From Variovorax gracilis (GTDB lineage: Bacteria; Pseudomonadota; Gammaproteobacteria; Burkholderiales; Burkholderiaceae_C), in contig NZ_JASZYF010000001.1 of assembly GCF_030317115.1 (NCBI RefSeq), positions 434,001 through 498,000 of the forward strand: 64,000 bases of DNA, in the 5' to 3' direction. This document shows, piece by piece, positions 47,254 to 55,078 of the stretch. Made by a program: the position numbers and the translations under genes. The number at the start of each line of letters is the position of its first letter. The first letter of the stretch is position 1. The notes under the pieces are model-generated. The model was given only the letters and a program-made list of their open reading frames with translations, searched no databases and had not been told where the DNA came from.

Positions 47254-47765
47254 TTGTACGGTTCCTTCCACGGCTGGGGGGCGTTCTTGGCGAGGGATGG
47301 CTTGCGAGCGGTGGACACCGGACTCGTGCGCCGCTGGAATTCCTCAGCTTCTTCACGCTTGCGCTGGCGAAACTCTTCCTCAGTCATGTGGAATGGCTCG
47401 CCCACTACGTTCGACGCACGCCGCTGGACCGGGGGATGGTTGCCTGCACGAAGGAATGCAGCCTCTACGGTCGTGAAGCTGGGGCTCAGCGTCGGATCGG
47501 GTACGGAGCGCGGCAGGTTGGCCTTGGCGAGGTGGGCGAAGTGCATGTCGAACCGCGTCTGATCGATTCGGCGCAGTTCGACAAGGTTGGCTTCGATGTT
47601 GGCGGCGATCTGGTCATAGGCCGCAAGCATTCGATCGAAGTTGCGAGCCCGCACCACGTGCTCTGTGTTCGGGATTGGGTCCATGGTGTCGCGAGCAGCT
47701 TGATCCCAGACGCCAGCGCCGGGCGTCGGGTCCGGGGCCTCTTGGATCACGCGGAAGTCACTCAC
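47250..47765 (-). CDS. Hypothetical phage-type protein
   Basis: A 171-residue protein started at GTG 47765, which overlaps the preceding gene by 8 bases. A helical central region (RNFDRMLAAYDQIAANIEAN, then LVELRRIDQ) is followed by an Arg/Glu-rich segment (MTEEEFRQRKREEAEEFQRR). No recognised family. It probably contributes to the virion-related module. Confidence 0.6.
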   Translation of the reverse strand: MSDFRVIQEAPDPTPGAGVWDQAARDTMDPIPNTEHVVRARNFDRMLAAYDQIAANIEANLVELRRIDQTRFDMHFAHLAKANLPRSVPDPTLSPSFTTVEAAFLRAGNHPPVQRRASNVVGEPFHMTEEEFRQRKREEAEEFQRRTSPVSTARKPSLAKNAPQPWKEPYK

Positions 47766-48054
47766 CGATGACTCCTTGCGCCGGGGGCAGCAAGTCCTCC
47801 GGCCACGGATGCTGGTTCTCACCGTATGGGTTGCCGTCGGCACCGTATGGCTTCGCCGGGGGTCTGCGCTCGCCCCAGCCGTTCGTCGGTTCGCTCTGGT
47901 GCCCGACGCGGGGGTCAACCTCTGCGACCCGGTTGCCGATAGCGTTGATCCCCGGATCGCCGACTTTGAGTTGAGGGGCGCAAACACCGGAATCCCAGCC
48001 CGCCCCTGCGCGGCGTGCCCGTGCGCGCTCGATGTCTTGATAGTCGAATGCCAC
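47758..48054 (-). CDS. Hypothetical protein, Pro/Gly-rich
   Basis: A 98-residue protein rich in Pro, Gly and Arg (YQDIERARARRAGAGWD, then GWGERRPPAKPYGADGNPYG), likely largely disordered. It overlaps the next gene by 8 bases and lies 10 bases after the 125-residue gene, so it belongs to the same operon. Function unknown. Confidence 0.6.
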   Translation of the reverse strand: MAFDYQDIERARARRAGAGWDSGVCAPQLKVGDPGINAIGNRVAEVDPRVGHQSEPTNGWGERRPPAKPYGADGNPYGENQHPWPEDLLPPAQGVIGE

Positions 48055-48064
48055 GATTGGCTCC

Positions 48065-48442
48065 TCAATTGACGACCCAGCCGAAGCCGTTGGCCGGAAT
48101 GGTGGATTGGGCGATGGAGGCGCCAGCGCCGACGACGAATGCGCCTGCGGTGATCGTTCCTGTGGCGCCCGCTGTGCAGCCCGCGACGCACACGCACCAC
48201 GTCATGGCCTGATTGGTTTTGGACCGGCCCGGGGTGCCTTGCACAGCCTTGACCCCGCCCGAGGCGCTGGGGGCGTTGTCTGCTGCCGACACAGCCACGG
48301 TCAGGTCCGTCCCAGCGTGCGGATTCCACGATTCCGCGTTAGCCGCGGTGAGCGCGTTGTGCCCTATGGGCGGCTGGACGGCGATACTCGTAGGCGCGCT
48401 CAAAGCCCCGGCAATAGTCGCAGCGGCATAATCAGTGGACAC
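48065..48442 (-). CDS. Hypothetical protein, first gene of the element's minus operon
   Basis: A 125-residue protein rich in Ala, Gly, Thr and Ser, with a beta-rich profile and a Cys cluster (TWCVCVAGCTAGATG). It could be a small virion decoration or spike-like protein but shows no known domain. Transcription of the whole minus operon must start in the 110-base region to its right, which contains the 20-bp palindrome. Confidence 0.6.
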   Translation of the reverse strand: MSTDYAAATIAGALSAPTSIAVQPPIGHNALTAANAESWNPHAGTDLTVAVSAADNAPSASGGVKAVQGTPGRSKTNQAMTWCVCVAGCTAGATGTITAGAFVVGAGASIAQSTIPANGFGWVVN

Positions 48443-48454
48443 TATAGATTCCCG

Positions 48455-48474
48455 AAATAGGCTATAGCCTATTT
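48455..48474. promoter_or_regulatory. Perfect 20-bp palindrome, candidate operator between divergent units
   Basis: AAATAGGCTATAGCCTATTT is exactly self-complementary and sits 13 bases upstream of the minus operon start and about 80 bases upstream of the DUF4062 gene. A second small palindrome (CGATTAATCG, 48476-48485) is adjacent. The arrangement is typical of a repressor or activator site controlling both directions. Confidence 0.6.
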
Positions 48475-48552
48475 TCGATTAATCGTCCGAATTTCGGGGA
48501 AATATAGTCCTTTGAGGTCTATTAGGACTTCTACTTAATTTGGCGAGAACAA

Positions 48553-49665
48553 ATGGACAAGAAATATCAAGTTTTTGTTAGCTCAACCTACACTGATCTA
48601 GTGATGGAGAGGAAGGCAGTTATCGAGAATCTTTTGCGATTGGATTGCATTCCCTCGGGGATGGAGCTATTCCGTGCCGCAAACAAAAAATCGTGGGATC
48701 TCATAAAGGGGGTTATTGACGAATGCGACTATTATCTTGTCATCGTAGGTGGGCGCTACGGATCTCAGCATGAGGACACAGATCTGAGCTACACGGAGAT
48801 GGAATACCGCTACGCCGTCGAGAAGGGCAAACCCGCCGTTGGCTTCGTTCACAAGGATATAGGCGTGCTTCCCGGAAATAAGTTGGAAGAAACAGAAGCG
48901 GGTAGAGCCAAACTCTCGAAATTCACGGCGCTCGTCAAAAGTCAACAATGCGCTTTTTGGACAAATGAAAGTGATCTCGCCGCCGAGGTTGTTCTTAGCA
49001 TAAACGACCTCAAGAAGACTGATCCAGCGGTCGGATGGGTCAAGGGAGATCAAGTGCCTGAGCGAGGTGCCACAGAGGAAATACTCCGATTGCGCCAAGA
49101 GATAGAAAAACTCCAATACAACATTGCGGCGACGGAAATTTCAGCAGGCAAGGGAACAGAGCAATTTTCCCAAGGCGACGATAAATTCGAGATCTCATAT
49201 GCATTTGACGGCTTCAAGAGCAACCAGTTCTCAGCCGACATAAATTTCACCGCATCATTCCGCTCAAGTTGGAACGACATTTTTGCGGAATTGGCTCCTT
49301 TAATGATAGATGAAGCGTCCGAGAAACAACTGAAGGGGCAACTTAGTCAATTCTGCATCACACACAATCTTGACACTCTCTCGAAAGAAAAGAGCACCGC
49401 CCCCTATCGACTGAAAAACTTTCGAGCAGATTCGGATGATTTCCACACAATTAAGGTCCAGTTGCTTGCGCTACGACTGATTCAGAAGAGCGAGAAGAAG
49501 AAGTCGAGAAGTGTGAACGACAAGGAAACATATTGGACGCTAACTCCTCATGGGGAAAACGTCATGATGACATTGAGAGCTATTAGGCGCGCGCCGAAGG
49601 TTCACGCGGAGGGCAAAGTAGAACGCACGGCTCTCAAGATGGTCAGCGAAAATACGGCCCACTAA
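48553..49665 (+). CDS. DUF4062-domain protein, candidate defence cargo
   Basis: A 370-residue protein. Residues 1 to about 100 form a DUF4062 domain (YQVFVSSTYTDLVMERKAVI, then YYLVIVGGRYGSQ and SYTEMEYRYAV), a flavodoxin/TIR-like fold that occurs as a module in several anti-phage and NTPase-linked systems. A short coiled coil (EEILRLRQEIEKLQ) follows near residue 180, and the C-terminal third (about 250-340) looks like a winged helix-turn-helix (ALRLIQKSEKKKSRSVNDKE). Codon use is clearly more AT-rich than neighbours, implying separate acquisition. No nuclease or ATPase motif is seen. Known: the domain's association with defence. Inferred: its role here. Confidence 0.75.
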   Translation: MDKKYQVFVSSTYTDLVMERKAVIENLLRLDCIPSGMELFRAANKKSWDLIKGVIDECDYYLVIVGGRYGSQHEDTDLSYTEMEYRYAVEKGKPAVGFVHKDIGVLPGNKLEETEAGRAKLSKFTALVKSQQCAFWTNESDLAAEVVLSINDLKKTDPAVGWVKGDQVPERGATEEILRLRQEIEKLQYNIAATEISAGKGTEQFSQGDDKFEISYAFDGFKSNQFSADINFTASFRSSWNDIFAELAPLMIDEASEKQLKGQLSQFCITHNLDTLSKEKSTAPYRLKNFRADSDDFHTIKVQLLALRLIQKSEKKKSRSVNDKETYWTLTPHGENVMMTLRAIRRAPKVHAEGKVERTALKMVSENTAH

Positions 49666-49688
49666 AGGCAAGGAGCTTAGAGAACATA

Positions 49689-50024
49689 ATGATTAATTGG
49701 AAAACAGCGGCGACGACATTGGTAGTTGCCGCATCTTGTATTGGCCAGACCGTGCAAGCAGTGGAGGCACGGGGCATGCGGTCGTGTGGGACTTGGACCA
49801 AGGAAAGGGCCGTTCAAGGAGTTGACCACTTCGTTTCTGAGGCGTGGTTGCTCGGCTATTTATCCGGCATGGCTTTTGTCAGCAGCAAAAACATTTTGAA
49901 AGGGACAGATAATGACTCCCTGTACCTTTGGATGGATAACTATTGCAAGGCCAACCCGCTCAAGGATGAGGCTGACGGGGCTAACGATCTGTACTTCGAG
50001 CTGGTGAGGCAAAAGAGGATGTGA
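49689..50024 (+). CDS. Small secreted protein, Rap1a-like pattern, unknown function
   Basis: A 111-residue protein with a signal peptide (KTAATTLVVAASCIGQTVQA). The mature part has RSCGTWTKER, WLLGYLSGMAF and SLYLWMDNYCKANPL, a two-cysteine signature with a conserved Trp and GYLSG seen in small periplasmic proteins of prophages and proteobacteria and loosely resembling Rap1a/Tai-type immunity proteins. It follows the DUF4062 gene by 23 bases on the same strand. A periplasmic location makes direct cooperation with a cytoplasmic DUF4062 protein uncertain; it may be independent cargo. Confidence 0.6.
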   Translation: MINWKTAATTLVVAASCIGQTVQAVEARGMRSCGTWTKERAVQGVDHFVSEAWLLGYLSGMAFVSSKNILKGTDNDSLYLWMDNYCKANPLKDEADGANDLYFELVRQKRM

Positions 50025-50335
50025 GCATTACAAATTGTTGGTGGCAGGCTCTGTGGGTTTCGGGTGCAGGTTCCGCAAGGCCGACCAGTGACATGAGAGG
50101 CACCCCCACCCGCCCATTTGCGCCCATGTGGGAACGGCATTGCCAAGTGCTTTTCACATGCCGCTGACTCAAAAGAATGTCAGCACGCCGCCCGGCCAGC
50201 CAGCAGCAGGCAGAGCCAGAGAAGACAGAGGGCAAAACCTCTCCGCTCTCCACCCGCCCGGCTCACTCGGTTCCGCGTCGGATTCGCTTTGTCAGTGCAG
50301 ATCAATGACTTAGCTCCGCGTGGCTAGGCAGTGAA
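50025..50335. other. Gene-free stretch
   Basis: About 310 bases between converging genes. No frame has start, ribosome-binding site and plausible composition. I see no strong terminator or repeat; short GC-rich repeats (CACCCCCACCCGCCCATTTG) are the only oddity. Confidence 0.5.
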
Positions 50336-50869
50336 CTAGTCGTCAGTCCCGGCAAAGGGGTCGCGGCGCTTTGCGGCAGGCAATTCAGGCGCTTCGGGCT
50401 GCTCCGTGCCGAGCTTGGCGTACATCGCCTGCGCCGCCTCATAAATCTCCGGGTGCGCGGTCAGGAAGTCGTGGATCATTTGCCGTAGCGCCTGCGGGTG
50501 GTCGACCCACGGCGAGTCGTCGTCCGGGCTAATGTCGCGTGACGCCACGGTCACGATCTGGTACGACAGCCGCTGGGCCTTGAGCCACGTAGGCATCGGC
50601 ATTTCGTCAGCCTTCTGGTTCGGATCGTTCACGCCCTCAGGCGGCAGAGAACGAACGAGCAACTTCGACAGTAGCTCGGGGTTCGCCTTCAGGAAATCGA
50701 CGCCTCCTACTGCCGCGTAGGCCCTTGCAGAGTCATTTCTAAGCTGCTGGCGGAGCGACACATCGGGATCGACCTCCGGTGGGGGCACGGCTACCACTGG
50801 CGGACGGGGCTTCCCCACGTCTCCGACATCGCACAGACCATTGTTTACATCGTCAATTGACCAAAACAT
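50336..50869 (-). CDS. Hypothetical protein next to the replication module
   Basis: A 177-residue hydrophilic protein (VSLRQQLRNDSARAYAAV, ALRQMIHDFLTAHPEIYEAA), mostly helical with Pro-rich ends (PPVVAVPPPEVDPDV and PEAPELPAAKRRDPFAG). No family recognised. It lies downstream of the primase-helicase in the direction of transcription, across the iteron-like array. It might be a replication accessory or early protein; unproven. Confidence 0.6.
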   Translation of the reverse strand: MFWSIDDVNNGLCDVGDVGKPRPPVVAVPPPEVDPDVSLRQQLRNDSARAYAAVGGVDFLKANPELLSKLLVRSLPPEGVNDPNQKADEMPMPTWLKAQRLSYQIVTVASRDISPDDDSPWVDHPQALRQMIHDFLTAHPEIYEAAQAMYAKLGTEQPEAPELPAAKRRDPFAGTDD

Positions 50870-50906
50870 TTGAATTTCTCCGAATTTTCATGGGGGAACA
50901 CATCAA

Positions 50907-51027
50907 TAGGGGCGGCTAGGGGCGGCTAGGGGCGGGTATTTCTACTTGTTGTCTAATTAAAAATCGATCGAACGAATTTATATAACACTTCCCGGAAAAG
51001 CGCCCCTAGCCGCCCCTCCCGCCCCTA
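50907..51027. other. Iteron-like inverted-repeat array, candidate replication origin
   Basis: Three tandem 10-bp units TAGGGGCGGC/G on the plus strand (50907-50936) face three matching units on the minus strand (51001-51027, the middle one lacking its T). Between them lies about 64 bp of AT-rich DNA with AATTAAAAATCGATCGAACG and TTTATATAAC. The outer unit includes the primase stop codon. This resembles the iteron-plus-AT-rich origins beside P4-type replication proteins; alternatively it is a strong terminator/hairpin. Confidence 0.55.
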
Positions 51028-53301
51028 ATGCTTAGCACCTCTGGCGGTTTTCACTATTCCTTTCAAAGCCCTCACGCCGCCCGTTCCTTTGCCCGCTTCG
51101 ATCCGACCTTTGCCGTAATCAATAAGCCTCTTGCTAAAGATCGCAGACGAGACGGCTTTCATGCCCTCCATCTCGCACCAGTGGGCAAAGGACGCGAACA
51201 CCTCGGTGCTAGGCGTCTTGCCGTTCGGGTCAAACTCCCAGCCCTCGTCGTCCATCCAGCGACCGAGCTTGTCTTGCGCTCCCCTGTAGGCGTCGGCATT
51301 GCGCACCAGATCGGCAGGCGGGCGCGGCAACCCTTCGCGCTCCAATTCGACGCCACCTTGGATCGCCCACCAGAGCAGCCACCGCAGGGCGTCAGGGTCG
51401 CGCCCCTCGGCCATCACATCCCTTAGCCACGGGTCAGCCTCGGGCAACGAAGGGTCATCGCCATCCGTCGCAGAGAGCACACCGGGCCGACGCCAGCGCA
51501 GGGCGAAGGGGAACGGGGCCAGCCGATCCCACAGGGCAGCGTCACCCGCCGCAATGTTGGGCAGCGCGTTGGTCAGCAGCACGGGGGTGAACGTCACGGC
51601 GTACTCGCCGCCGTCCTGGTAGTTCGCCCGGACGTTGATCTTGTCCCCGCCGGTGAGGGCCTTCACGCGGGCCTCATCCAAGTACTGCGTGTCACTGCTC
51701 TCGTTGGCGAAGACCATGCGAGCGCCGACCGCTTTGGCGAGGAACGGCGATGCACTCTCAGCGTCACGCCCGCGAATCGACGTCATGAGCGATCCGGCAG
51801 GCACGTTCACGGCGTAGTCGCCTAGCGCATGACCAAGGGACTTCGCCAGCACGCTCTTGCCGTTGGCCCCCTGCCCGTGCCAAATCTCCAGCGATTGGAG
51901 GGCATTGCGACCGCGCAGGGCCGCACCGATCCGCAGACTCAGCCACCGCTCCCGCTCGGCGTCGACATGACCGTGCTGTAGGCCGGTGATCCCCTCGATG
52001 AAGTACGCAGCGCGGGCAGCGCCCTCGGTCCCTTGCGGCTCGGAGCCGTCATATGAAACCGCGCAGCGCTTGAGGATCATGTCTTCTTGCTGCTCGGGGC
52101 GGACCTCGCCAGTGCGCAGATCCACGATGCCGTTCTGGACCGCGAGCACGTCAGGGTCAGCATCAAAGTCGGCCATGGTGGCGTGGAGCATCCGGCGCTC
52201 GGCAGCGTCCTTGAGCATGGTCTGCCTCCCGGGCACGGAGGAACACTTCGCCTCGGCGTGCTTGCGGTAGCGACCGGCCTTCTTGACCAGCGCGTCTCGC
52301 TTTGCCGCGTGGGCGTCGTCAGCGGGCATCCCCGACGCCATCAGCTCGAATCGATCAGCCAGCAGGAAGTAATGGCGCGCGACCACGTTGGTCATCTCGT
52401 AGGGCGTCGAGCCCATGTTGTGCCACCGCGTGCCGTCCCACTTCACCCACTCGCCCACGTCAGTTAGGTGGCGCAGGTTGTTGCGACCGATCAGACGCAC
52501 AAGCAGGGAAGCGTTGCCGCGGTCGGTCAGGTCCGTCAGGCTCTGGTTGAACTTGTCCTGCGACGCCAGCGCCCATTTCTTTGCCTCTTCCAGTTCTGTG
52601 ACTGGGACCTGCGGCAGCGCAAAGATTTCCTTGATGACCTGCTTCTGGTCGGGCCAGTATTCGCGGTCGGTGTTGTACTTGGCGACGAACCAATCGTCAT
52701 AGCCACGCTTCTTGCCCTTCTCATCGACGCCAAAGTCAGGGAACCGGGCCTGCACACCGTAGCTGTCGAGTTCAACGGCATAGGTCGCCAGCGCTCTCGC
52801 CACGTTCGGGTTGCTCGCCCAATCGCCGTCAAACAGAGCCAGGTGGACTTTCCCCGGGCGGCAACCGTCGAGGATGTCGAGGCGTACGGTCTTGCTGTCC
52901 ACGCCGTCCTCACCATCGCCGCCGCTCTCTGCGAAGTCCCAGCAGCTATCCATCACCATCGTCGGGATGCCGGTCGTGAGCTCGAACAACACCGACTTTT
53001 TCAGCCCCTCGACAGAGGCATTCATGTTGCCGCTGTTGAACTCGACAACCGAGCCGACGCAGGTGCTGGGCGCACGCTTGCCCTTCGGCCCTATGTACTT
53101 GTTCTCGTCCCTGTCGATGCGATCCTTGTAGTAGTCAAGGTCATACCAAAGCCTGTACTTGGCTTGCCCATCGTCGGTCAGGGGCTGCGGCTTCGGCGTG
53201 ATCTTGAAATCCGAAGGCACGAGGCCAGACCGCATCAGATCGGCCAGCATGAAGGCTTCGGACGTGGCGTTCATGGTGGTCACGTTCGGCAGCGCACTCA
53301 T
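51025..53301 (-). CDS. Phage/plasmid primase-helicase, P4/D5 type (SF3)
   Basis: A 758-residue protein. An N-terminal Toprim-like region (VHLALFDGDWASNPNVARAL; acidic residues) is followed by the D5_N/DUF5906-like linker and an SF3 helicase core with Walker A HGQGANGKSVLAKSLG, then VFANESSDTQYLDEARVKAL as Walker B region and TNALPNIAAGDAALWDRL. It would initiate and drive autonomous replication of the excised element from a nearby origin, as the alpha protein does for P4. A TAATG overlap links its start with the preceding small gene. Confidence 0.9.
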   Translation of the reverse strand: MSALPNVTTMNATSEAFMLADLMRSGLVPSDFKITPKPQPLTDDGQAKYRLWYDLDYYKDRIDRDENKYIGPKGKRAPSTCVGSVVEFNSGNMNASVEGLKKSVLFELTTGIPTMVMDSCWDFAESGGDGEDGVDSKTVRLDILDGCRPGKVHLALFDGDWASNPNVARALATYAVELDSYGVQARFPDFGVDEKGKKRGYDDWFVAKYNTDREYWPDQKQVIKEIFALPQVPVTELEEAKKWALASQDKFNQSLTDLTDRGNASLLVRLIGRNNLRHLTDVGEWVKWDGTRWHNMGSTPYEMTNVVARHYFLLADRFELMASGMPADDAHAAKRDALVKKAGRYRKHAEAKCSSVPGRQTMLKDAAERRMLHATMADFDADPDVLAVQNGIVDLRTGEVRPEQQEDMILKRCAVSYDGSEPQGTEGAARAAYFIEGITGLQHGHVDAERERWLSLRIGAALRGRNALQSLEIWHGQGANGKSVLAKSLGHALGDYAVNVPAGSLMTSIRGRDAESASPFLAKAVGARMVFANESSDTQYLDEARVKALTGGDKINVRANYQDGGEYAVTFTPVLLTNALPNIAAGDAALWDRLAPFPFALRWRRPGVLSATDGDDPSLPEADPWLRDVMAEGRDPDALRWLLWWAIQGGVELEREGLPRPPADLVRNADAYRGAQDKLGRWMDDEGWEFDPNGKTPSTEVFASFAHWCEMEGMKAVSSAIFSKRLIDYGKGRIEAGKGTGGVRALKGIVKTARGAKH

Positions 53302-53510
53302 TAATTTCTCCTCAACTTGCGCTCGGCCACCATGCGACCGCGCCAGTCCCAGAGGGCCTCGCCGGTGCGCGGGACGATGCCGATGCGGTAGGCGAACGCG
53401 ACATAACCGGGGGCCAGGACGCGGGGCGCTGGGCTGGGCTCGGGTGGCTCGATGCGCTCAGCCTTGATCTTCACCATGCGCCTCTTCCAATCGCGAAGGT
53501 TGTCGTCCAT
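53301..53510 (-). CDS. Small hypothetical protein upstream of primase-helicase
   Basis: A 69-residue basic protein (LRDWKRRMVKIKAERIEPP, RTGEALWDWRGRMVAERKLR). The stop overlaps the primase start as TAATG, which indicates translational coupling and supports it being a gene. It may be an accessory to replication; no family recognised. Confidence 0.65.
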   Translation of the reverse strand: MDDNLRDWKRRMVKIKAERIEPPEPSPAPRVLAPGYVAFAYRIGIVPRTGEALWDWRGRMVAERKLRRN

Positions 53511-53513
53511 GGC

Positions 53514-53942
53514 TCACTTCTCCGCCATGCGCCGGTTGAACTCAGCGATCGTTTCGTCGTGAGTTCGATACACGCCCTTCGCCCGCTCATGGGCAATCTC
53601 CATCGTGATTTGCTCGGACCTATGGACCTCGGCTTGCCGCTTCAACTTGGCGGATTCCCGCTCCATTTCTTCCAGCTGGGCGCGATCCCGGCGTGCCTTC
53701 GCCAGCTTCTGCTCTGCCCTGCGCACCTGCTCGTCGGCGCGCCAGTTCTTGATACTTGCGGCCCAGTGCTCCACGTCCTCGGGCATCCATGCCTGACGGC
53801 CCAAGACACGCTGCTGGAGCGGGGTCGGCAACGGGGGCAAATCCTTCATGTAAATCATGGCCCCGAGGGAGACAGGGGCGATCCCAGCCGCATCGGCAAA
53901 GTGATCACGGCCGCAATAAATTCCACCGATCAATTCAAGCAT
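53514..53942 (-). CDS. Hypothetical protein with predicted coiled coil
   Basis: A 142-residue protein if started at ATG 53942; an ATG four codons upstream is also possible. The N-terminal 60 residues (LIGGIYCGRDHFADAAGIAP, LQQRVLGRQAWMPEDVEHW) could form a DNA-binding fold resembling a winged helix. The rest is a long Arg/Glu/Lys helix (RRAEQKLAKARRDRAQLEEM) with coiled-coil heptads. It is the first gene of the operon that includes the primase-helicase, so a replication/regulatory role is possible. Confidence 0.65.
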   Translation of the reverse strand: MLELIGGIYCGRDHFADAAGIAPVSLGAMIYMKDLPPLPTPLQQRVLGRQAWMPEDVEHWAASIKNWRADEQVRRAEQKLAKARRDRAQLEEMERESAKLKRQAEVHRSEQITMEIAHERAKGVYRTHDETIAEFNRRMAEK

Positions 53943-53965
53943 TTGAAACTCCAAATAAAAGAAAA

Positions 53966-54007
53966 CCCTGTAATAGAATGATCGCCAAAGCGGTTTCTAT
54001 TACAGGG
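53966..54007. promoter_or_regulatory. 12-bp inverted repeat with 18-bp spacer, candidate operator
   Basis: CCCTGTAATAGA and TCTATTACAGGG are perfectly inverted around an 18-bp spacer, in the AT-rich region just upstream of the 53942 start. It is likely the regulatory site of the replication operon or a cis-acting recombination site. Confidence 0.5.
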
Positions 54008-54103
54008 CCTAAGTAAATCCAACCTATCCGCTTTCGCCGGTTCTAATTCTAAAAGCGGAGCTATATTTAGGGCGATCTATATAGCCATGTAGCTATACTT
54101 TCG

Positions 54104-54280
54104 TTATTGCTCGACCAGCCTCAGCGACGCAATAACCTCGTCGCGCTTGTAGAGAATGCGTTTCCCAAACCGATATCGGGGCGGCAGATAGCTTTTGCGT
54201 TTGTTATAGGCAACGTGAAGCGCTCCGGGCGTAGTGCGCAGGAGGGCGGCAACCTCTTTGGTCGTGAGATATTCAGACAT
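54104..54280 (-). CDS. AlpA/excisionase-like helix-turn-helix protein
   Basis: A 58-residue protein, the right size for an excisionase/AlpA-type regulator. The motif MSEYLTTKEVAALLRTTPGA is the MerR-like HTH seen in the phage AlpA/Xis family, followed by a wing (PPRYRFGKRILYKRDEVIAS). Its start overlaps the preceding gene by 8 bases. It would assist excision or activate early transcription. Start chosen because upstream frame extension is in a non-coding reading of the neighbouring gene. Confidence 0.8.
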   Translation of the reverse strand: MSEYLTTKEVAALLRTTPGALHVAYNKRKSYLPPRYRFGKRILYKRDEVIASLRLVEQ

Positions 54281-54761
54281 CGCAAACCTCCGGGGGCGCG
54301 CCAAATTCCAGACGTTGCTCGACCCATGCGACGATTTCCTGCCACTCGGCCGTGCCTTTCTTGTAGCAATCCCAGTTGTCGGGGTGCTCCGTGCTGATGC
54401 CCGCCTCCCGAGTTTTGACGTTCGTGTACATGTAGAAGTACCGGTTGTAGACCGTGGTCCGAACCCACTCCTCAAAGGAGCAAGTTGAGTCCGGGTGGTT
54501 GTCCATCCACCAGTCGTACATGTCGGGCGCGGCGAACTTGATCCGCTCAGCCACTTGCTTAATCGGCGCACGGTCCGCAATTGCTCTGTTCTCCGCTGCC
54601 CCGTATGGGCCCAGAAGCGACTCATAAACGCGGAAGATCAGGTACTTGTATTCCAGCGGCCACCGACCTCTCGGCGCGTTGCTCCCCGGATGGTTGCCGC
54701 CAAGAATGCGGCGCTTGGGGCGGAATTTGGGCGCGGCTTCGCCCAGAGCGATTTCAGACAT
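54273..54761 (-). CDS. Hypothetical protein of the element
   Basis: A 162-residue protein from ATG 54761. It has a basic N-terminus (PKFRPKRRILGGNHPGSN), then an aromatic-rich middle (YKYLIFRVYESLLGPYGAAE, MYDWWMDNHPDSTCSFEEW, YNRYFYMYTNVKTRE). No family recognised. It precedes the AlpA-like gene with an 8-base overlap. Confidence 0.68.
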   Translation of the reverse strand: MSEIALGEAAPKFRPKRRILGGNHPGSNAPRGRWPLEYKYLIFRVYESLLGPYGAAENRAIADRAPIKQVAERIKFAAPDMYDWWMDNHPDSTCSFEEWVRTTVYNRYFYMYTNVKTREAGISTEHPDNWDCYKKGTAEWQEIVAWVEQRLEFGAPPEVCDV

Positions 54762-55078
54762 GGGAACCCTCGAAATGACATCGGCCTGCCACGGGGCCAA
54801 GAGCCAGAATGGGCTCGCTCATTCCGAGGTTTGTTGAAATACCTTCGGGAACAACGTGTAGTCGAAGTGGCTGGGGAGGTGGCACTCCCGCGAGGTTCCG
54901 ACGCCCCCGAGTCTACCGGCGTTCACTTGGAACGCAACGATTAACCGTTGTAGCTGCGCGTGATCGTTATGCGACTATATTCACATATGAATAGGTATGA
55001 GATGGCTTTACTGCCACCAATCAAGCCACTCAGAATTAATTGTTAGGCGGAATGTCCCGTCATTTCTGGAGCTTAACC
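54762..55078. other. Gene-free regulatory stretch with TATTCA...TGAATA palindrome
   Basis: About 317 bases without a convincing gene between divergent genes. TATTCACATATGAATA (54978-54993) is a 6-bp-arm inverted repeat in an AT-rich patch, a possible promoter/operator. GGAG lies just upstream of the 55079 start. Confidence 0.5.

Noticed and set aside
50907..51027. Considered as CRISPR array because of repeated units
   Set aside because: Units are 10 bp, tandem without spacers and arranged as inverted repeats; no cas genes nearby.
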